NCBI GenBank assembly: GCA_942493055.1
Contig: OW818680.1
Span: 744,001-808,000 of the forward strand
Length of the DNA: 64,000 bases
DNA from: CAIZQW01 sp942493055
GTDB lineage: Bacteria; Verrucomicrobiota; Kiritimatiellia; RFP12; UBA1067
Reading direction: 5' to 3'
Shown here: positions 51,613 through 59,969 of the stretch, piece by piece
Layout of the letters: every line of letters starts with the position of its first letter
Position numbering within the stretch: the first letter of the stretch is position 1
The notes under the pieces: model-generated
Told to the model about the DNA's origin: nothing
The model's database searches: none
What the model saw: only the letters and a program-made list of their open reading frames with translations
Made by a program: the position numbers and the translations under genes

Positions 51613-52356
51613 CTATTGTTTTAAGGCTCCGGACATCTTGTTGGTGGATCCCCCGTAGCAGGGAGAAGCTAAAAGGGTCGGCCCGTACGGGACGGCTGGC
51701 TGGCGCGACTTCCGGGGGTGGCGGACTGACCCCGGGTTCAGATCCCAGCGCGCTTCAGGGAGTTGACGCATCAGCCGCTCGTGCATGGTTTCTGAGCCCT
51801 TGCCAAAGGTATGCAGCATGGCCATCTGGTTGATCGTCATAAACCGGGGGGTCCAGTAGCCACCGGGGAGAGGCGGCACGATCACTTCATTGATCTCAGC
51901 CAGTCTCAGTTCTTCGACAATATTCAATCCTGAAAAGGGATCATACGGCTTTTCAGAAGGCATCTCAAGCGGCTCCAGGGGGGGAGGCGGTGTCTCCATC
52001 TTGCCAAAGGTGATTTGCGTGACAGGGCCATCCTCTCCATGCCGCCGGGTTGATTGATGGTAGAGCAGCGCCATGACCGCACAGACGACACTGCAGGAAA
52101 TCAAAAGAATGGCGGCTTGGCGCAGCCAGGTCGCAGCCAGCAGGCGTTGTGTCCAATGGATAGTCCGCTTCGGCTTAAACAACCCCAAATCTTTATGCAA
52201 CCCGCTGCGCAGCGGGAAGAGCACGCGCCGCAAGTCGTCGCACTCCTTCTTGCAGGAGGCGCACGTAAAGACGTGGCACGTGATCTCATCCTGCTCCTTG
52301 GGGTTGAGGTCACCCAGCAACCAGGATGTCAGTTTCTCTTCATATTGACAGGCCAT
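51613..52356 (-). CDS. Zinc-finger anti-sigma factor-like membrane protein
   Basis: 247 residues. The N-terminal zinc finger His28-x3-Cys32-x2-Cys35 (HVFTCASC) is the ZAS mark of anti-sigma factors for ECF sigma factors. A membrane helix lies at about 76-100 (AAILLISCSVVCAVMALLY). The periplasmic part is Pro-rich and ends in a long unstructured tail, unlike typical sensors. ATG at 52356 is used because AGGAGG is 9 nt upstream; the GTG at 52365 touches that site. It overlaps the sigma gene by 17 bp. Confidence 0.85.
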   Translation of the reverse strand: MACQYEEKLTSWLLGDLNPKEQDEITCHVFTCASCKKECDDLRRVLFPLRSGLHKDLGLFKPKRTIHWTQRLLAATWLRQAAILLISCSVVCAVMALLYHQSTRRHGEDGPVTQITFGKMETPPPPLEPLEMPSEKPYDPFSGLNIVEELRLAEINEVIVPPLPGGYWTPRFMTINQMAMLHTFGKGSETMHERLMRQLPEARWDLNPGSVRHPRKSRQPAVPYGPTLLASPCYGGSTNKMSGALKQ

Positions 52357-52873
52357 GATCTCCACCCTCCTTTCTTTTCACCTCTTCACTGAGAATCTTG
52401 ATTGCATGATGCAACAGATTTCCAATGTAGCTCGACTTCTCGCCGACAATCCGTGCGATATCCTCGTAGCTCAGCCCCTGCTGCAACCGCAGCAGCACAA
52501 CCTGCCGCTGCAACGGCGACAGCGCTGTCAAGCACGACAGCACGACTTCCTCTCGCTCATCCAAGCCCGTATCCGGCATACAGAACGCATCCTGCTCCTC
52601 GCTATACGACTCGTGCATCTTCCGGCGGCGCTCCTCCGAGCGGATGATATCCACGGACTCATTGTGTACCACGGTGTAGAGCCAATTGCGGACCTCATCT
52701 GTCGGCTCCTCGACGGGCGGGACGCGCTTTGAGAGCTTCACCCAGGCGTTCTGGACTGCATCCTGCGCTAACGTCGCGTTGTTCATCAGCCGCGCCGCAT
52801 AGCGTAACAGCGGCATTTGGAATGCCGCTATAACGCTGGATAGTCCTGATTGATGAGCCTTGTTTGCGTTCAC
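52340..52873 (-). CDS. ECF-type RNA polymerase sigma factor
   Basis: A 177-residue protein with sigma region 2 (LRYAARLMNNATLAQDAVQNAWVKL; VRNWLYTVVHNESVDIIRSE) and region 4 (LSPLQRQVVLLRLQQGLSYEDIA). The start is GTG at 52871-52873, with AAAGG nearly touching it, so the true start is uncertain. Together with the overlapping anti-sigma gene it forms a regulatory pair. The target genes are unknown; the membrane-anchored prenyltransferase-fold protein just upstream is a candidate. Confidence 0.9.
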   Translation of the reverse strand: MNANKAHQSGLSSVIAAFQMPLLRYAARLMNNATLAQDAVQNAWVKLSKRVPPVEEPTDEVRNWLYTVVHNESVDIIRSEERRRKMHESYSEEQDAFCMPDTGLDEREEVVLSCLTALSPLQRQVVLLRLQQGLSYEDIARIVGEKSSYIGNLLHHAIKILSEEVKRKEGGDHGLSI

Positions 52874-52886
52874 ACCTTTTAATCAT

Positions 52887-52899
52887 AACGGAATCCGTT
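52887..52899. promoter_or_regulatory. 13-bp palindrome upstream of the sigma gene
   Basis: AACGGA-A-TCCGTT lies 14 bp before the sigma-factor GTG. It is a perfect inverted repeat with one central base and could bind a regulator; nothing else supports this. Confidence 0.35.
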
Positions 52900-52922
52900 G
52901 AAACGCGCAAAGGAAATCACGC

Positions 52923-54515
52923 TTAGATGTTCGTCGGCTTGACAACGATATCATCCTTGTCCGCCGTCGTGACCGGAAGTTCATCAATAACCTTGATCGC
53001 GGCCACACTGGTGGTCTGTAAACCGCGGTAGTATACCATGAGTTGCAAGGCTGCCAGGCAGGTGTCCATTACGGGCCGGTCGGTATGATGATCCTTATTC
53101 TCCCACCAGCCGATCTCCTGCGGGTTTCCTTTATGGTCAACATAGCCGGACACCTCCTTCGCGAGCTTTTTCTGAGCCGGGACATAGACGCGCTTCATCA
53201 CCTCATTCCAGGAACTCCAGCGTTTTCCGCCGGCATGGAATCTGCACTGCGTGGCGTAGTAGAAGTAGTACTGGAGACTTTCACCTCCAATGCCTGCAAA
53301 CTTTTCTTCAAGGGACGGCATCCACTTGTCCATGACATCAAGCGATTGCTTCGTCTCCTTCTGGTCTGCGGCACCGAGGAGTTGCATGCAGAGCGTTCCG
53401 ACACTGGTCATGCCATGGTTGCCGGAGGGGGCGGTATACCCAAAGCCGCCACTGGCCCCTGCATTCTTCTTGAAGCCGCGAACCGCCAGCTTCAGCGCCT
53501 TATCAAGCCCTTCAACGTCCAATTGAGCCATGTGGCCGGCCTTAATGGCCTGCGCGCACCAGCCCATGTAGGAGGTGTCGTCGCGGTCAGTCTGCTTGAC
53601 ATTGTAGTCCCATCCCCCGGAGGGATGCTGTCCGTTGACAACATTTGCCAAGGCCTTTTCCGCCGCCTTTTTGACGTTGGGATTCATGGTCATGCCATAC
53701 GCCTCACAGAGGGCATACGTCGCAATCGGGAGGCTGTATTCGTGTCCATCAGAGCCTTTGAAGCGGCCCTGCGCATCTTGCTGCGACATCAAATACTCTA
53801 ACCCCTTTTGAACTGTATCCCCAAACTCCTCAGATTCGCCAGGTTTTTCGCCATGCGCGAGGAAGGTCAGGATCGCGAGGCTGGTCATGGCCACGCCATT
53901 GTTGCGCCACGACCCGTTCGGCTGCTGGTTCTTCTTGAGCCAGCGAAGTGTCCTGTTGACAGCCGCCTCGGTCTCAGGCGAATTATTAAACTTTCTTCCG
54001 AGGATCCCCCGTTCCCCAGGTTCACGGGTACTTCCGATGAGGTTTTTCAGGATCACTGGACTTTTGGTGATCATAACAGCGTCGATAGGAGCCGGCTGAG
54101 GACTGATGGGTTGCTCTGTCGGTTTCAGATTTTCGACGTCCGGCTGGTCAATGACCACATCCACCTTGACATCTGTCTCCCGCTCTTTCGGCTTATCGAG
54201 GGGAGGGACTATTTCCAAATCTGGAGGGGGAGGCACTTCGATAAACGTTACGTCAAATATGCGATCTGTCGTATTTTTTGCAGCGGAGAAGACAATCAGG
54301 AGACCGATAAGCGCCATCGGCATCAGGACTGCAGCAATGGGCGCTGAGAGCCGCTGGACCTCAATCAAGGCCTCCTTGTAGTCCTTTGTGTCGCGTGCGC
54401 ATTTGAGACCTTGCATCATGCTTTTTAAGCGTTGCAGGTACGTCGCCTCGGTATAGGTTGCTGCGATACTTTCCAGATGGCTGTTGACCTCATTCACGTT
54501 TAGGGTTGTGTTCAT
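52923..54515 (-). CDS. Membrane-anchored prenyltransferase/squalene-oxidase-repeat protein
   Basis: A 530-residue protein: a cytoplasmic N-terminus, one membrane helix (about 58-78), a Pro/acid-rich linker (93-150, FIEVPPPPDLEIVPPLDKPK) like the periplasmic part of TonB-type proteins, and from about 180 an alpha/alpha toroid of prenyltransferase-type repeats (LRWLKKNQQPNGSWRNNGVA; GLEYLMSQQDAQGRF; QHPSGGWDYN; DTSYMGWCAQAIKAG). The QxxDGSW and GGW motifs are visible. Similar proteins occur in planctomycetes and relatives with unknown role; there is no basis for terpene cyclase activity. A strong AGGAGG site precedes the ATG. Confidence 0.8.
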   Translation of the reverse strand: MNTTLNVNEVNSHLESIAATYTEATYLQRLKSMMQGLKCARDTKDYKEALIEVQRLSAPIAAVLMPMALIGLLIVFSAAKNTTDRIFDVTFIEVPPPPDLEIVPPLDKPKERETDVKVDVVIDQPDVENLKPTEQPISPQPAPIDAVMITKSPVILKNLIGSTREPGERGILGRKFNNSPETEAAVNRTLRWLKKNQQPNGSWRNNGVAMTSLAILTFLAHGEKPGESEEFGDTVQKGLEYLMSQQDAQGRFKGSDGHEYSLPIATYALCEAYGMTMNPNVKKAAEKALANVVNGQHPSGGWDYNVKQTDRDDTSYMGWCAQAIKAGHMAQLDVEGLDKALKLAVRGFKKNAGASGGFGYTAPSGNHGMTSVGTLCMQLLGAADQKETKQSLDVMDKWMPSLEEKFAGIGGESLQYYFYYATQCRFHAGGKRWSSWNEVMKRVYVPAQKKLAKEVSGYVDHKGNPQEIGWWENKDHHTDRPVMDTCLAALQLMVYYRGLQTTSVAAIKVIDELPVTTADKDDIVVKPTNI

Positions 54516-54530
54516 GTCACACCTCCTGTT

Positions 54531-54562
54531 TTAAGGGTTGTTGTTCTCTTGTTCACCCTTAA
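54531..54562 (-). promoter_or_regulatory. 5'-UTR inverted repeat before the prenyltransferase-fold gene
   Basis: TTAAGGGT and ACCCTTAA (54531-54538, 54555-54562) form an 8-bp stem with a 16-nt loop just upstream of the AGGAGG site. It could be an operator or an mRNA hairpin; not testable by eye. Confidence 0.4.
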
Positions 54563-54613
54563 TACGAACACCACGCCTTTTTTATTAAAAAAATATTCTT
54601 ACCCTCTTCCCGT

Positions 54614-54628
54614 CCCCCCCCCCCCCCC
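54614..54628. repeat. Run of 15 C (G on the minus strand)
   Basis: A homopolymer of 15 C lies about 100 bp upstream of the prenyltransferase-fold gene and next to a remnant of R1 words (54629-54650). Such tracts can change length by slippage or be sequencing artefacts. Confidence 0.85.
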
Positions 54629-54649
54629 ATTCCAATATTCCATCATTCC

Positions 54650-54682
54650 AAAAAAAAGGAGCCTGCGGTTTCCCACAGGCTC
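54650..54682 (-). terminator. Intrinsic terminator of the S10/spc ribosomal operon
   Basis: On the minus strand GAGCCTGTGG, GAAA, CCGCAGGCTC (one mismatch in a 10-bp stem) is followed by eight T. It lies 22 bp beyond the secY stop and ends the ribosomal transcript. Confidence 0.92.
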
Positions 54683-54703
54683 TTTTGAATGATAGCTGTC
54701 TGT

Positions 54704-56101
54704 TTAGCGACGGCCACGCAGGCGACCATGTTTCAGGAAGCCATCGTAGTTACGCATCAGGAGGAACGATTCCATCTGGCGCAGCGTATCCAACGCCACA
54801 CCGACGATGATCAGCAAGCTGGTTCCGCCGAAGAAGGATGCCATTCCCCAGGGAATATTCATCCAGCCATTCAGCACCTGGGGCAACAGGGCGACAATCA
54901 AGAGCCCGGTTCCGCCGATCAATGTCACGCGCGTCATCAGAGCATCCAGATATTCAGCAGTCGCACGTCCTGGGCGGATGCCCGGCACATACGAACTGTC
55001 GCGTTTCAGGTTGTCAGAGATTTGCATCGCGTTAAACTGGGTTGCGACCCAGAAGAACGAGAAGAACATGATCAGCAAGCCATAGATCACCAGATGTATG
55101 GGCGAGTGAGGAGCTTCCAGCTGACCGCCAAACCATTTAACCCACTCCAGAACGGTGTTGAGCACACTCGTCGAATCCGGGTTAACGGGAACGCGTTTCA
55201 ACAATGCAGCCGGGAACTGAATGAGCGGACCTGCGAAGATGATCGGCATCACACCTGTGTAGTTCACACGCAACGGCATATAGGTCTGCTGCATGCCGGC
55301 ACTGCCACCCCCGACCGAACGGCGCGTCGAGTGAATGGGCACCTTGCGGACGCCCTGCGTGAGCATGACCGTCCCCATGACAACAGCAAAGCCGAAGAGC
55401 AGCAACAACACCAATTCAACGGGGTTGCTGTTGGCTTCAACGCCTGCCAAGCCGAAATAGCGCTGCCAAGCTTCCAGAATGGCCAGCGGCAGACGGGACG
55501 TGATATTGATCATGATGATCAACGATGTTCCATTGCCAATGCCACGCTGCGTGATCTGATCAGCAAGCCACATGACAAACAGCGAGGCCGTCGTCATACA
55601 GATTGTGGTCATGATGGTGAACGCGATTCCAGGGTGTGTTACGATCTGGATACTTCCGAGACCGAGTGCTGCCGGATTCTGCAATGCAGTGGACAGCGCG
55701 GCGGCCTGGAACACACAGATGCCAATCGTCAGATAACGTGTATATTGCGAAAGCTTCGCACGCCCGGTGTCTCCTTCACGGACAAGGCGTTCGAGCTGTG
55801 GCACGACAGCAGTCAACAACTGAACAATAATTGAAGCGCTGATGTAGGGCCAAATGCTCAAGAAGCCGATGGCGCACTGATCCAGTGCACCACCGCTAAA
55901 CACGTTAAACCAGTCCATCATTCCACCGCCAGCTCCAGACATTTCCCGGATACGAGCAAGCTCAGCCTGCAAGGTCCGAAAATCAACACCCGGAGTTGGA
56001 ATCATGGAGATCAAGCGGCAGACAAAAACCAAGCCGAGTGTCACCAGGATGCGTTTCCTGAGTTCAGGAATTTTGAATGTATTCGCAAAGGTGGATAACA
56101 T
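54704..56101 (-). CDS. secY: Protein translocase subunit SecY
   Basis: A 465-residue membrane protein with about ten helices, forming the channel of the Sec translocase. It carries ITQRGIGNGTSLIIMINI, the LTQGVRKVPIH and RRSVGGGSAG segments and YMPLRVNYTGVMPIIFA, all SecY signatures. AAGGAAC precedes the ATG. It is the last gene of the cluster; adk, map or infA do not follow, and a terminator closes the transcript. Confidence 0.97.
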   Translation of the reverse strand: MLSTFANTFKIPELRKRILVTLGLVFVCRLISMIPTPGVDFRTLQAELARIREMSGAGGGMMDWFNVFSGGALDQCAIGFLSIWPYISASIIVQLLTAVVPQLERLVREGDTGRAKLSQYTRYLTIGICVFQAAALSTALQNPAALGLGSIQIVTHPGIAFTIMTTICMTTASLFVMWLADQITQRGIGNGTSLIIMINITSRLPLAILEAWQRYFGLAGVEANSNPVELVLLLLFGFAVVMGTVMLTQGVRKVPIHSTRRSVGGGSAGMQQTYMPLRVNYTGVMPIIFAGPLIQFPAALLKRVPVNPDSTSVLNTVLEWVKWFGGQLEAPHSPIHLVIYGLLIMFFSFFWVATQFNAMQISDNLKRDSSYVPGIRPGRATAEYLDALMTRVTLIGGTGLLIVALLPQVLNGWMNIPWGMASFFGGTSLLIIVGVALDTLRQMESFLLMRNYDGFLKHGRLRGRR

Positions 56102-56112
56102 GATGATGTTCC

Positions 56113-56553
56113 TTAAACAATTTCAACCGTACCGCCGGCAGCCTCAATCTTGGCCTTCGCGGTTGCGCTGACAGCACTAACTTTGAGTGTGAGCTTCTTG
56201 GTCAGTTCGCCCGATCCAAGAATCTTAACCCCGTCAAACTTGCTCTTGAACATCCCAGCCTGGCGTAGAACATCCAACGTGACGACTGTGCCATTCTCGA
56301 AGATTTCGAGCGCTTGCACATTCACGGGACCATACTCGACGCGGGTCGGGTTCGTGAAGCCACGTTTCGGCAAACGACGGATCAAAGGCATTTGACCGCC
56401 TTCGAAGCCGAGCTTACCCTTGTGGCCCTTGCGGGCATTCTGGCCCTTATGACCACGGGTTGATGTTTTACCCATGCCGGAGCCGCTTCCGCGACCGACA
56501 CGTTTACGGGGCTTACGCGCCCCCGGGGTATTCTTAAGTGATGATAAATCCAT
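56113..56553 (-). CDS. rplO: 50S ribosomal protein L15
   Basis: 146 residues with the L15 N-terminus (MDLSSLKNTPGARKPRKRVG) and the GSGMGKTSTRGHKGQNARKG loop. It directly follows rpsE, since rpmD (L30), usual at this place, is absent. The 11-bp gap to secY indicates co-translation. Confidence 0.96.
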   Translation of the reverse strand: MDLSSLKNTPGARKPRKRVGRGSGSGMGKTSTRGHKGQNARKGHKGKLGFEGGQMPLIRRLPKRGFTNPTRVEYGPVNVQALEIFENGTVVTLDVLRQAGMFKSKFDGVKILGSGELTKKLTLKVSAVSATAKAKIEAAGGTVEIV

Positions 56554-56573
56554 TTTTACTCCTTTAGATCCAT

Positions 56574-56599
56574 CTGATCCGCCCTTCCGGACGGATCAG
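56574..56599 (-). promoter_or_regulatory. 8-bp perfect hairpin between rpsE and rplO
   Basis: CTGATCCG (56574-56581) pairs with CGGATCAG (56592-56599). It lies in the 61-bp gap where rpmD is found in many bacteria. No T tract follows, so if functional it would be an mRNA processing or translational element. Confidence 0.5.
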
Positions 56600-56614
56600 A
56601 ACGGTCCATTAATC

Positions 56615-57103
56615 TTAGGCCCTTGCCGCGGCAATTTCTTCAGCCGAGCGCAACTGGTTCAGCGCGTCAACTGTAGCCTTGACCACGTTCAAGCGATTCT
56701 TACTGCCGAGGGACTTACCGACGGCATCGCGCACGCCGGCAGCTTCAAGCACAGGGCGCATACCGCCACCCACGATGAGTCCTGTTCCGTCGGGCGCGGG
56801 CTTCAGCAGCACGCGGCCTCCGTCACAGCAACCAATCACCTGATGGGGGATGGTCTTGCCCGCGAGCTTGACGCGAATCATAGCTTTCTTCGCGGCATCG
56901 CCACCCTTGCGGATAGCATCGCTGACTTCGTTAGCCTTGCCAAAACCAAAGCCGACGCGTCCTTCGCGGTCACCCACGACGACGACGGCGCTAAAGCTGA
57001 AGCGGCGACCGCCTTTGACAACCTTGGCGCAACGGTTCACGAAGACGACGCGTTCGTCGAATTCGCTCTGGCTATCACGGGAGAATTCTTTTTCGTTACT
57101 CAC
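56615..57103 (-). CDS. rpsE: 30S ribosomal protein S5
   Basis: 162 residues with the S5 dsRNA-like domain (DERVVFVNRCAKVVKGGRRF, FSAVVVVGDREGRVGFGFGK) and the C-terminal domain (VGKSLGSKNRLNVVKAT). The start is GTG, overlapping the rplR stop by 4 bp, with GGAGG upstream. S5 takes part in decoding fidelity. Confidence 0.96.
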   Translation of the reverse strand: MSNEKEFSRDSQSEFDERVVFVNRCAKVVKGGRRFSFSAVVVVGDREGRVGFGFGKANEVSDAIRKGGDAAKKAMIRVKLAGKTIPHQVIGCCDGGRVLLKPAPDGTGLIVGGGMRPVLEAAGVRDAVGKSLGSKNRLNVVKATVDALNQLRSAEEIAAARA

Positions 57104-57471
57104 TTGGTTTCCTCCGTGGCTTTCTCGGTAATCTTCAAGCCTGCTGCGACAGCAGCATCCACAACCTGCTTGACGCAGCCATGGAACTGTTTGCCGCCGC
57201 GGTCAATGACCACCAGCGAGATACCCTTTTCCTTCGCGACACCTGCGGCCTGTTCGCCGATCAGCTTCGCGGTTTCAAGATTGCACGCCTTCTCCGCCTT
57301 GAGGGTGGAGGTTGCGGCGAGCGTATGCATTGCATCGTCATCAATGAACTGCACATACATGTGCTTGTTCGAGATGCAGATGGCCATACGCGGACGCGCA
57401 GCCGTACCCTTGATGCGTTGGCGCAGGCGCTTATGACGAAGCGCGCGTTGTTCTTTACGATTAAAACTCAT
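57100..57471 (-). CDS. rplR: 50S ribosomal protein L18
   Basis: 123 residues of the L18 family that binds 5S rRNA: RLRQRIKGTAARPRMAICIS at the N-terminus and a C-terminal D-R-G-G-K-Q-F-H-G-x-V segment. It follows rplF by 26 bp and overlaps rpsE by 4 bp. Confidence 0.95.
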   Translation of the reverse strand: MSFNRKEQRALRHKRLRQRIKGTAARPRMAICISNKHMYVQFIDDDAMHTLAATSTLKAEKACNLETAKLIGEQAAGVAKEKGISLVVIDRGGKQFHGCVKQVVDAAVAAGLKITEKATEETK

Positions 57472-57497
57472 GTCTTATCAACTCCGTTCAAGCGGCA

Positions 57498-58037
57498 TTA
57501 CGCCACCGTCTTACCCTGCTTGCGACGAATCTGTTCGCCAAGATACTTAATACCCTTGCCCTTGTAAGGCTCGGCCGGATAATAGGCACGAATACGCGCG
57601 GCGGCCTCGCCGACGAGTTCCTTGCTGATGCCTTCAATAACCACATTCAGTCCTGGTGCATCAACAGTAATCTTAATGCCTTCAGGGATCAGATAGTCCT
57701 TGGGCGAAGCAAAGCCAAGCGACAGGCTCAGCTTCTTGCCCGCGAGGACGGCCTTGAACCCCGTACCTTCGATGTTGAGGGCCTTCTTATAACCGGTCTG
57801 GACGCCATCAATCATATTCTGAATGAGGGAGCGAGACAGGCCATGACAGCCCTTCAGCATGCGGGTATCATCCGCGCGGGTGACGACAACCTTGTTGTCC
57901 TCGACCTTGACGTCAATACCCTGCCGGAGCACGCGGCTCAGCTCGCCGAGCTTACCCTTGACCGAAACTTCGTTACCCTTTGCAAGCACCGTGACACCGG
58001 CAGGAATAGCGATAGGTTGTTTACCAATACGTGACAT
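57498..58037 (-). CDS. rplF: 50S ribosomal protein L6
   Basis: 179 residues with the L6 duplicated fold: MSRIGKQPIAIPAGVTVLAK at the start and AYYPAEPYKGKGIKYLGEQI near the end. ATG at 58037 is fixed by GGGAGA upstream. L6 binds helix 97 of 23S rRNA near the factor site. Confidence 0.96.
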   Translation of the reverse strand: MSRIGKQPIAIPAGVTVLAKGNEVSVKGKLGELSRVLRQGIDVKVEDNKVVVTRADDTRMLKGCHGLSRSLIQNMIDGVQTGYKKALNIEGTGFKAVLAGKKLSLSLGFASPKDYLIPEGIKITVDAPGLNVVIEGISKELVGEAAARIRAYYPAEPYKGKGIKYLGEQIRRKQGKTVA

Positions 58038-58051
58038 TTGTGATGTCTCCC

Positions 58052-58444
58052 TTACCAGATTGTGCAAAGCAGTTCGCCGCCGAGCTTGCGCTTCTTGGCT
58101 TCCTTGCCGCTGATCACGCCCCCGGAGGTGCTCAGGATCGCGGTACCCATGCCGCCGAGGACACTCGGAATGTCCTGCACGCCGCAGAACTTACGAAGGC
58201 CCGGCTTACTCTCACGGCGGATGCCGCGAATAGCCGAATCGGCGTCGTCGTTATACTTCAGGTCAATGCTCAGCACGCGTGGAACGGTGCTGGTCATCGT
58301 GAAGTCAGTGATGTAGCCTTCAGCCTTCATCACTTTTGCAATCTCGCCCTTGATGCGCGAGCCTGGAAGTTCAAGGGAGGGCAACCCTGCCTTGATCGCG
58401 TTGCGGATGCGCAACAGCATATCTGAAATTGGATCGGACGTCAT
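58052..58444 (-). CDS. rpsH: 30S ribosomal protein S8
   Basis: 130 residues with MTSDPISDMLLRIRNAIKAG at the N-terminus and the C-terminal VLGGMGTAILSTSGGVISGK motif of S8, which binds the central domain of 16S rRNA. It ends 14 bp before rplF. Confidence 0.96.
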   Translation of the reverse strand: MTSDPISDMLLRIRNAIKAGLPSLELPGSRIKGEIAKVMKAEGYITDFTMTSTVPRVLSIDLKYNDDADSAIRGIRRESKPGLRKFCGVQDIPSVLGGMGTAILSTSGGVISGKEAKKRKLGGELLCTIW

Positions 58445-58454
58445 TGTTCTCTCC

Positions 58455-58640
58455 TTACCAGCTTGCCTTAGTGATTCCCGGAATCATTCCGGATACAGCC
58501 AGCTCGCGGAAACAGAGACGACAGAGCTGGAACTTACGAATGTACGCGCGCGGACGACCGCAACGTGTGCAACGGTAATACTTACGCGAAGAGAACTTCG
58601 GCGTACGCTTGGCTTTTTCCATCAAACATGTTTTTGCCAT
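58455..58640 (-). CDS. rpsN: 30S ribosomal protein S14, zinc-binding type
   Basis: A 61-residue type Z S14. CTRCGRPRAYIRKFQLCRLC has the four Cys that bind zinc. The short form with intact Cys suggests no zinc-free duplicate needs to be the main copy; one elsewhere cannot be excluded. It lies between rplE and rpsH, its standard place. Confidence 0.95.
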   Translation of the reverse strand: MAKTCLMEKAKRTPKFSSRKYYRCTRCGRPRAYIRKFQLCRLCFRELAVSGMIPGITKASW

Positions 58641-58654
58641 TGTGGAAATTCTCC

Positions 58655-59191
58655 TTATTTACCGACGAAGGGCACGCCGAGTGCCATGAGCAACTCGCGG
58701 GCTTCTGCGTTATTACGGGCCGATGTCACGAACGAGACGTCCATGCCTGTGTCCGCACCGACACCGGAGTCAACCATTTCAGGGAAAATCGTGTGCTCTT
58801 TCAAGCCCAGCGTATAGTTGCCCCTGCCGTCAAAGCCGCGGTTGGGAACACCACGGAAGTCGCGAATACGCGGAAGTGCGCTGTTCACGAGACGTTCGAT
58901 GAAGTCAAACATGCGCTTGCCGCGGAGTGTCACCTTCGCGCCAATGATCATGCCTTCACGCAACTTAAAGTTAGAGATGCTCTTACGCGCCTTACACAGC
59001 ATCGGCTTCTGACCCGTGATCTTCGTCAGGTCATCGATGATATGCTTCTGCACATCCTTTTCCACGATACCGAACGCCATGTTGAGCACGACCTTCTGCA
59101 TCCGGGGAATCAGCATCTTGTTGGCGAGGCCGAGCTTCTCCTGAAGCTTGGGTGCCAATTCCGTCATGTATTTTTCTTTCAAGTTTGCCAT
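58655..59191 (-). CDS. rplE: 50S ribosomal protein L5
   Basis: 178 residues with the L5 signatures IPRMQKVVLNMAFG, KITGQKPMLCKARKSISNFK, LREGMIIGAKVTLRGKRMFD and TSARNNAEARELLMALGVPF. It contacts 5S rRNA and the P-site tRNA. Confidence 0.97.
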   Translation of the reverse strand: MANLKEKYMTELAPKLQEKLGLANKMLIPRMQKVVLNMAFGIVEKDVQKHIIDDLTKITGQKPMLCKARKSISNFKLREGMIIGAKVTLRGKRMFDFIERLVNSALPRIRDFRGVPNRGFDGRGNYTLGLKEHTIFPEMVDSGVGADTGMDVSFVTSARNNAEARELLMALGVPFVGK

Positions 59192-59202
59192 CGTTTGACT
59201 CC

Positions 59203-59520
59203 TTAGTCCAAGGACTTGCCCGAAGCTTTGGATTTACGCACGGTCTTATCGCCCTCACGGACGAATTTCACGCGGACGCCTTTTTTCTTATCGGGATCGT
59301 AGGGCATCAGATTCGACAGCTGCACCGGTGCCTCGCGCTCGATAAAACCACCGTTCGGGTGGGTTTCAGAGCGGCGGACCGCCTTCTTGATGACATTCAC
59401 GCCCTGCACAATGGCCTTCCCCTTCTTAGGGAGGACACGCAGAACTTTTCCTGTCTGTCCGGCTGCTTCGCCTTTTGTGGCGATCACCGTATCATTTTTT
59501 TTGATTCTCGCAGTACTCAT
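59203..59520 (-). CDS. rplX: 50S ribosomal protein L24
   Basis: 105 residues with the KOW motif near the N-terminus (KNDTVIATKGEAAGQTGKVL) and VQGVNVIKKAVR. ATG at 59520 follows AGGAAAA; the frame upstream to 59598 is not used because the family begins here. It ends 11 bp before rplE. Confidence 0.95.
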   Translation of the reverse strand: MSTARIKKNDTVIATKGEAAGQTGKVLRVLPKKGKAIVQGVNVIKKAVRRSETHPNGGFIEREAPVQLSNLMPYDPDKKKGVRVKFVREGDKTVRKSKASGKSLD

Positions 59521-59602
59521 GTTTTTCCTAACTCGTAACCGTTTTGATGCTGGCGGGACGCTCGCCCGACCGGCATCATCAGCGTTACGGTCTCTCACGG
59601 GC

Positions 59603-59968
59603 TTAGACCACTTCCGGAGCCAATGAAATAATCTTCATGTAGTTCTTGTCACGCAATTCACGCGCAACAGGACCGAAAATTCGCGAACCGATCGGATTCA
59701 TCTTAGCATCCACGATCACGCAAGCGTTCTGGTCAAAACGGACGAATGAACCGTCATCACGACGAATCGGATGACCCGTACGGACAATGATCGCTGTCGC
59801 GACCTGTCCTTTTTTAACCGCGCCTGTCGGTGCGGCTTCCTTGATAGCCACGCGAATCACATCGCCCAAGTAAGCGTATTTCTTACGCTGTCCCAGGATA
59901 CGGAAACACATGGCGATCTTAGCGCCCGTGTTGTCGGCAACAACTAATTCAGTTTGTTCCTGAACCAT
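59603..59968 (-). CDS. rplN: 50S ribosomal protein L14
   Basis: 121 residues with MVQEQTELVVADNTGAKIAM and the signature VRTGHPIRRDDGSFVRFDQN, ending with the conserved LAPEVV. It contacts 16S rRNA in bridges B5 and B8. Confidence 0.97.
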   Translation of the reverse strand: MVQEQTELVVADNTGAKIAMCFRILGQRKKYAYLGDVIRVAIKEAAPTGAVKKGQVATAIIVRTGHPIRRDDGSFVRFDQNACVIVDAKMNPIGSRIFGPVARELRDKNYMKIISLAPEVV

Positions 59969-59969
59969 A

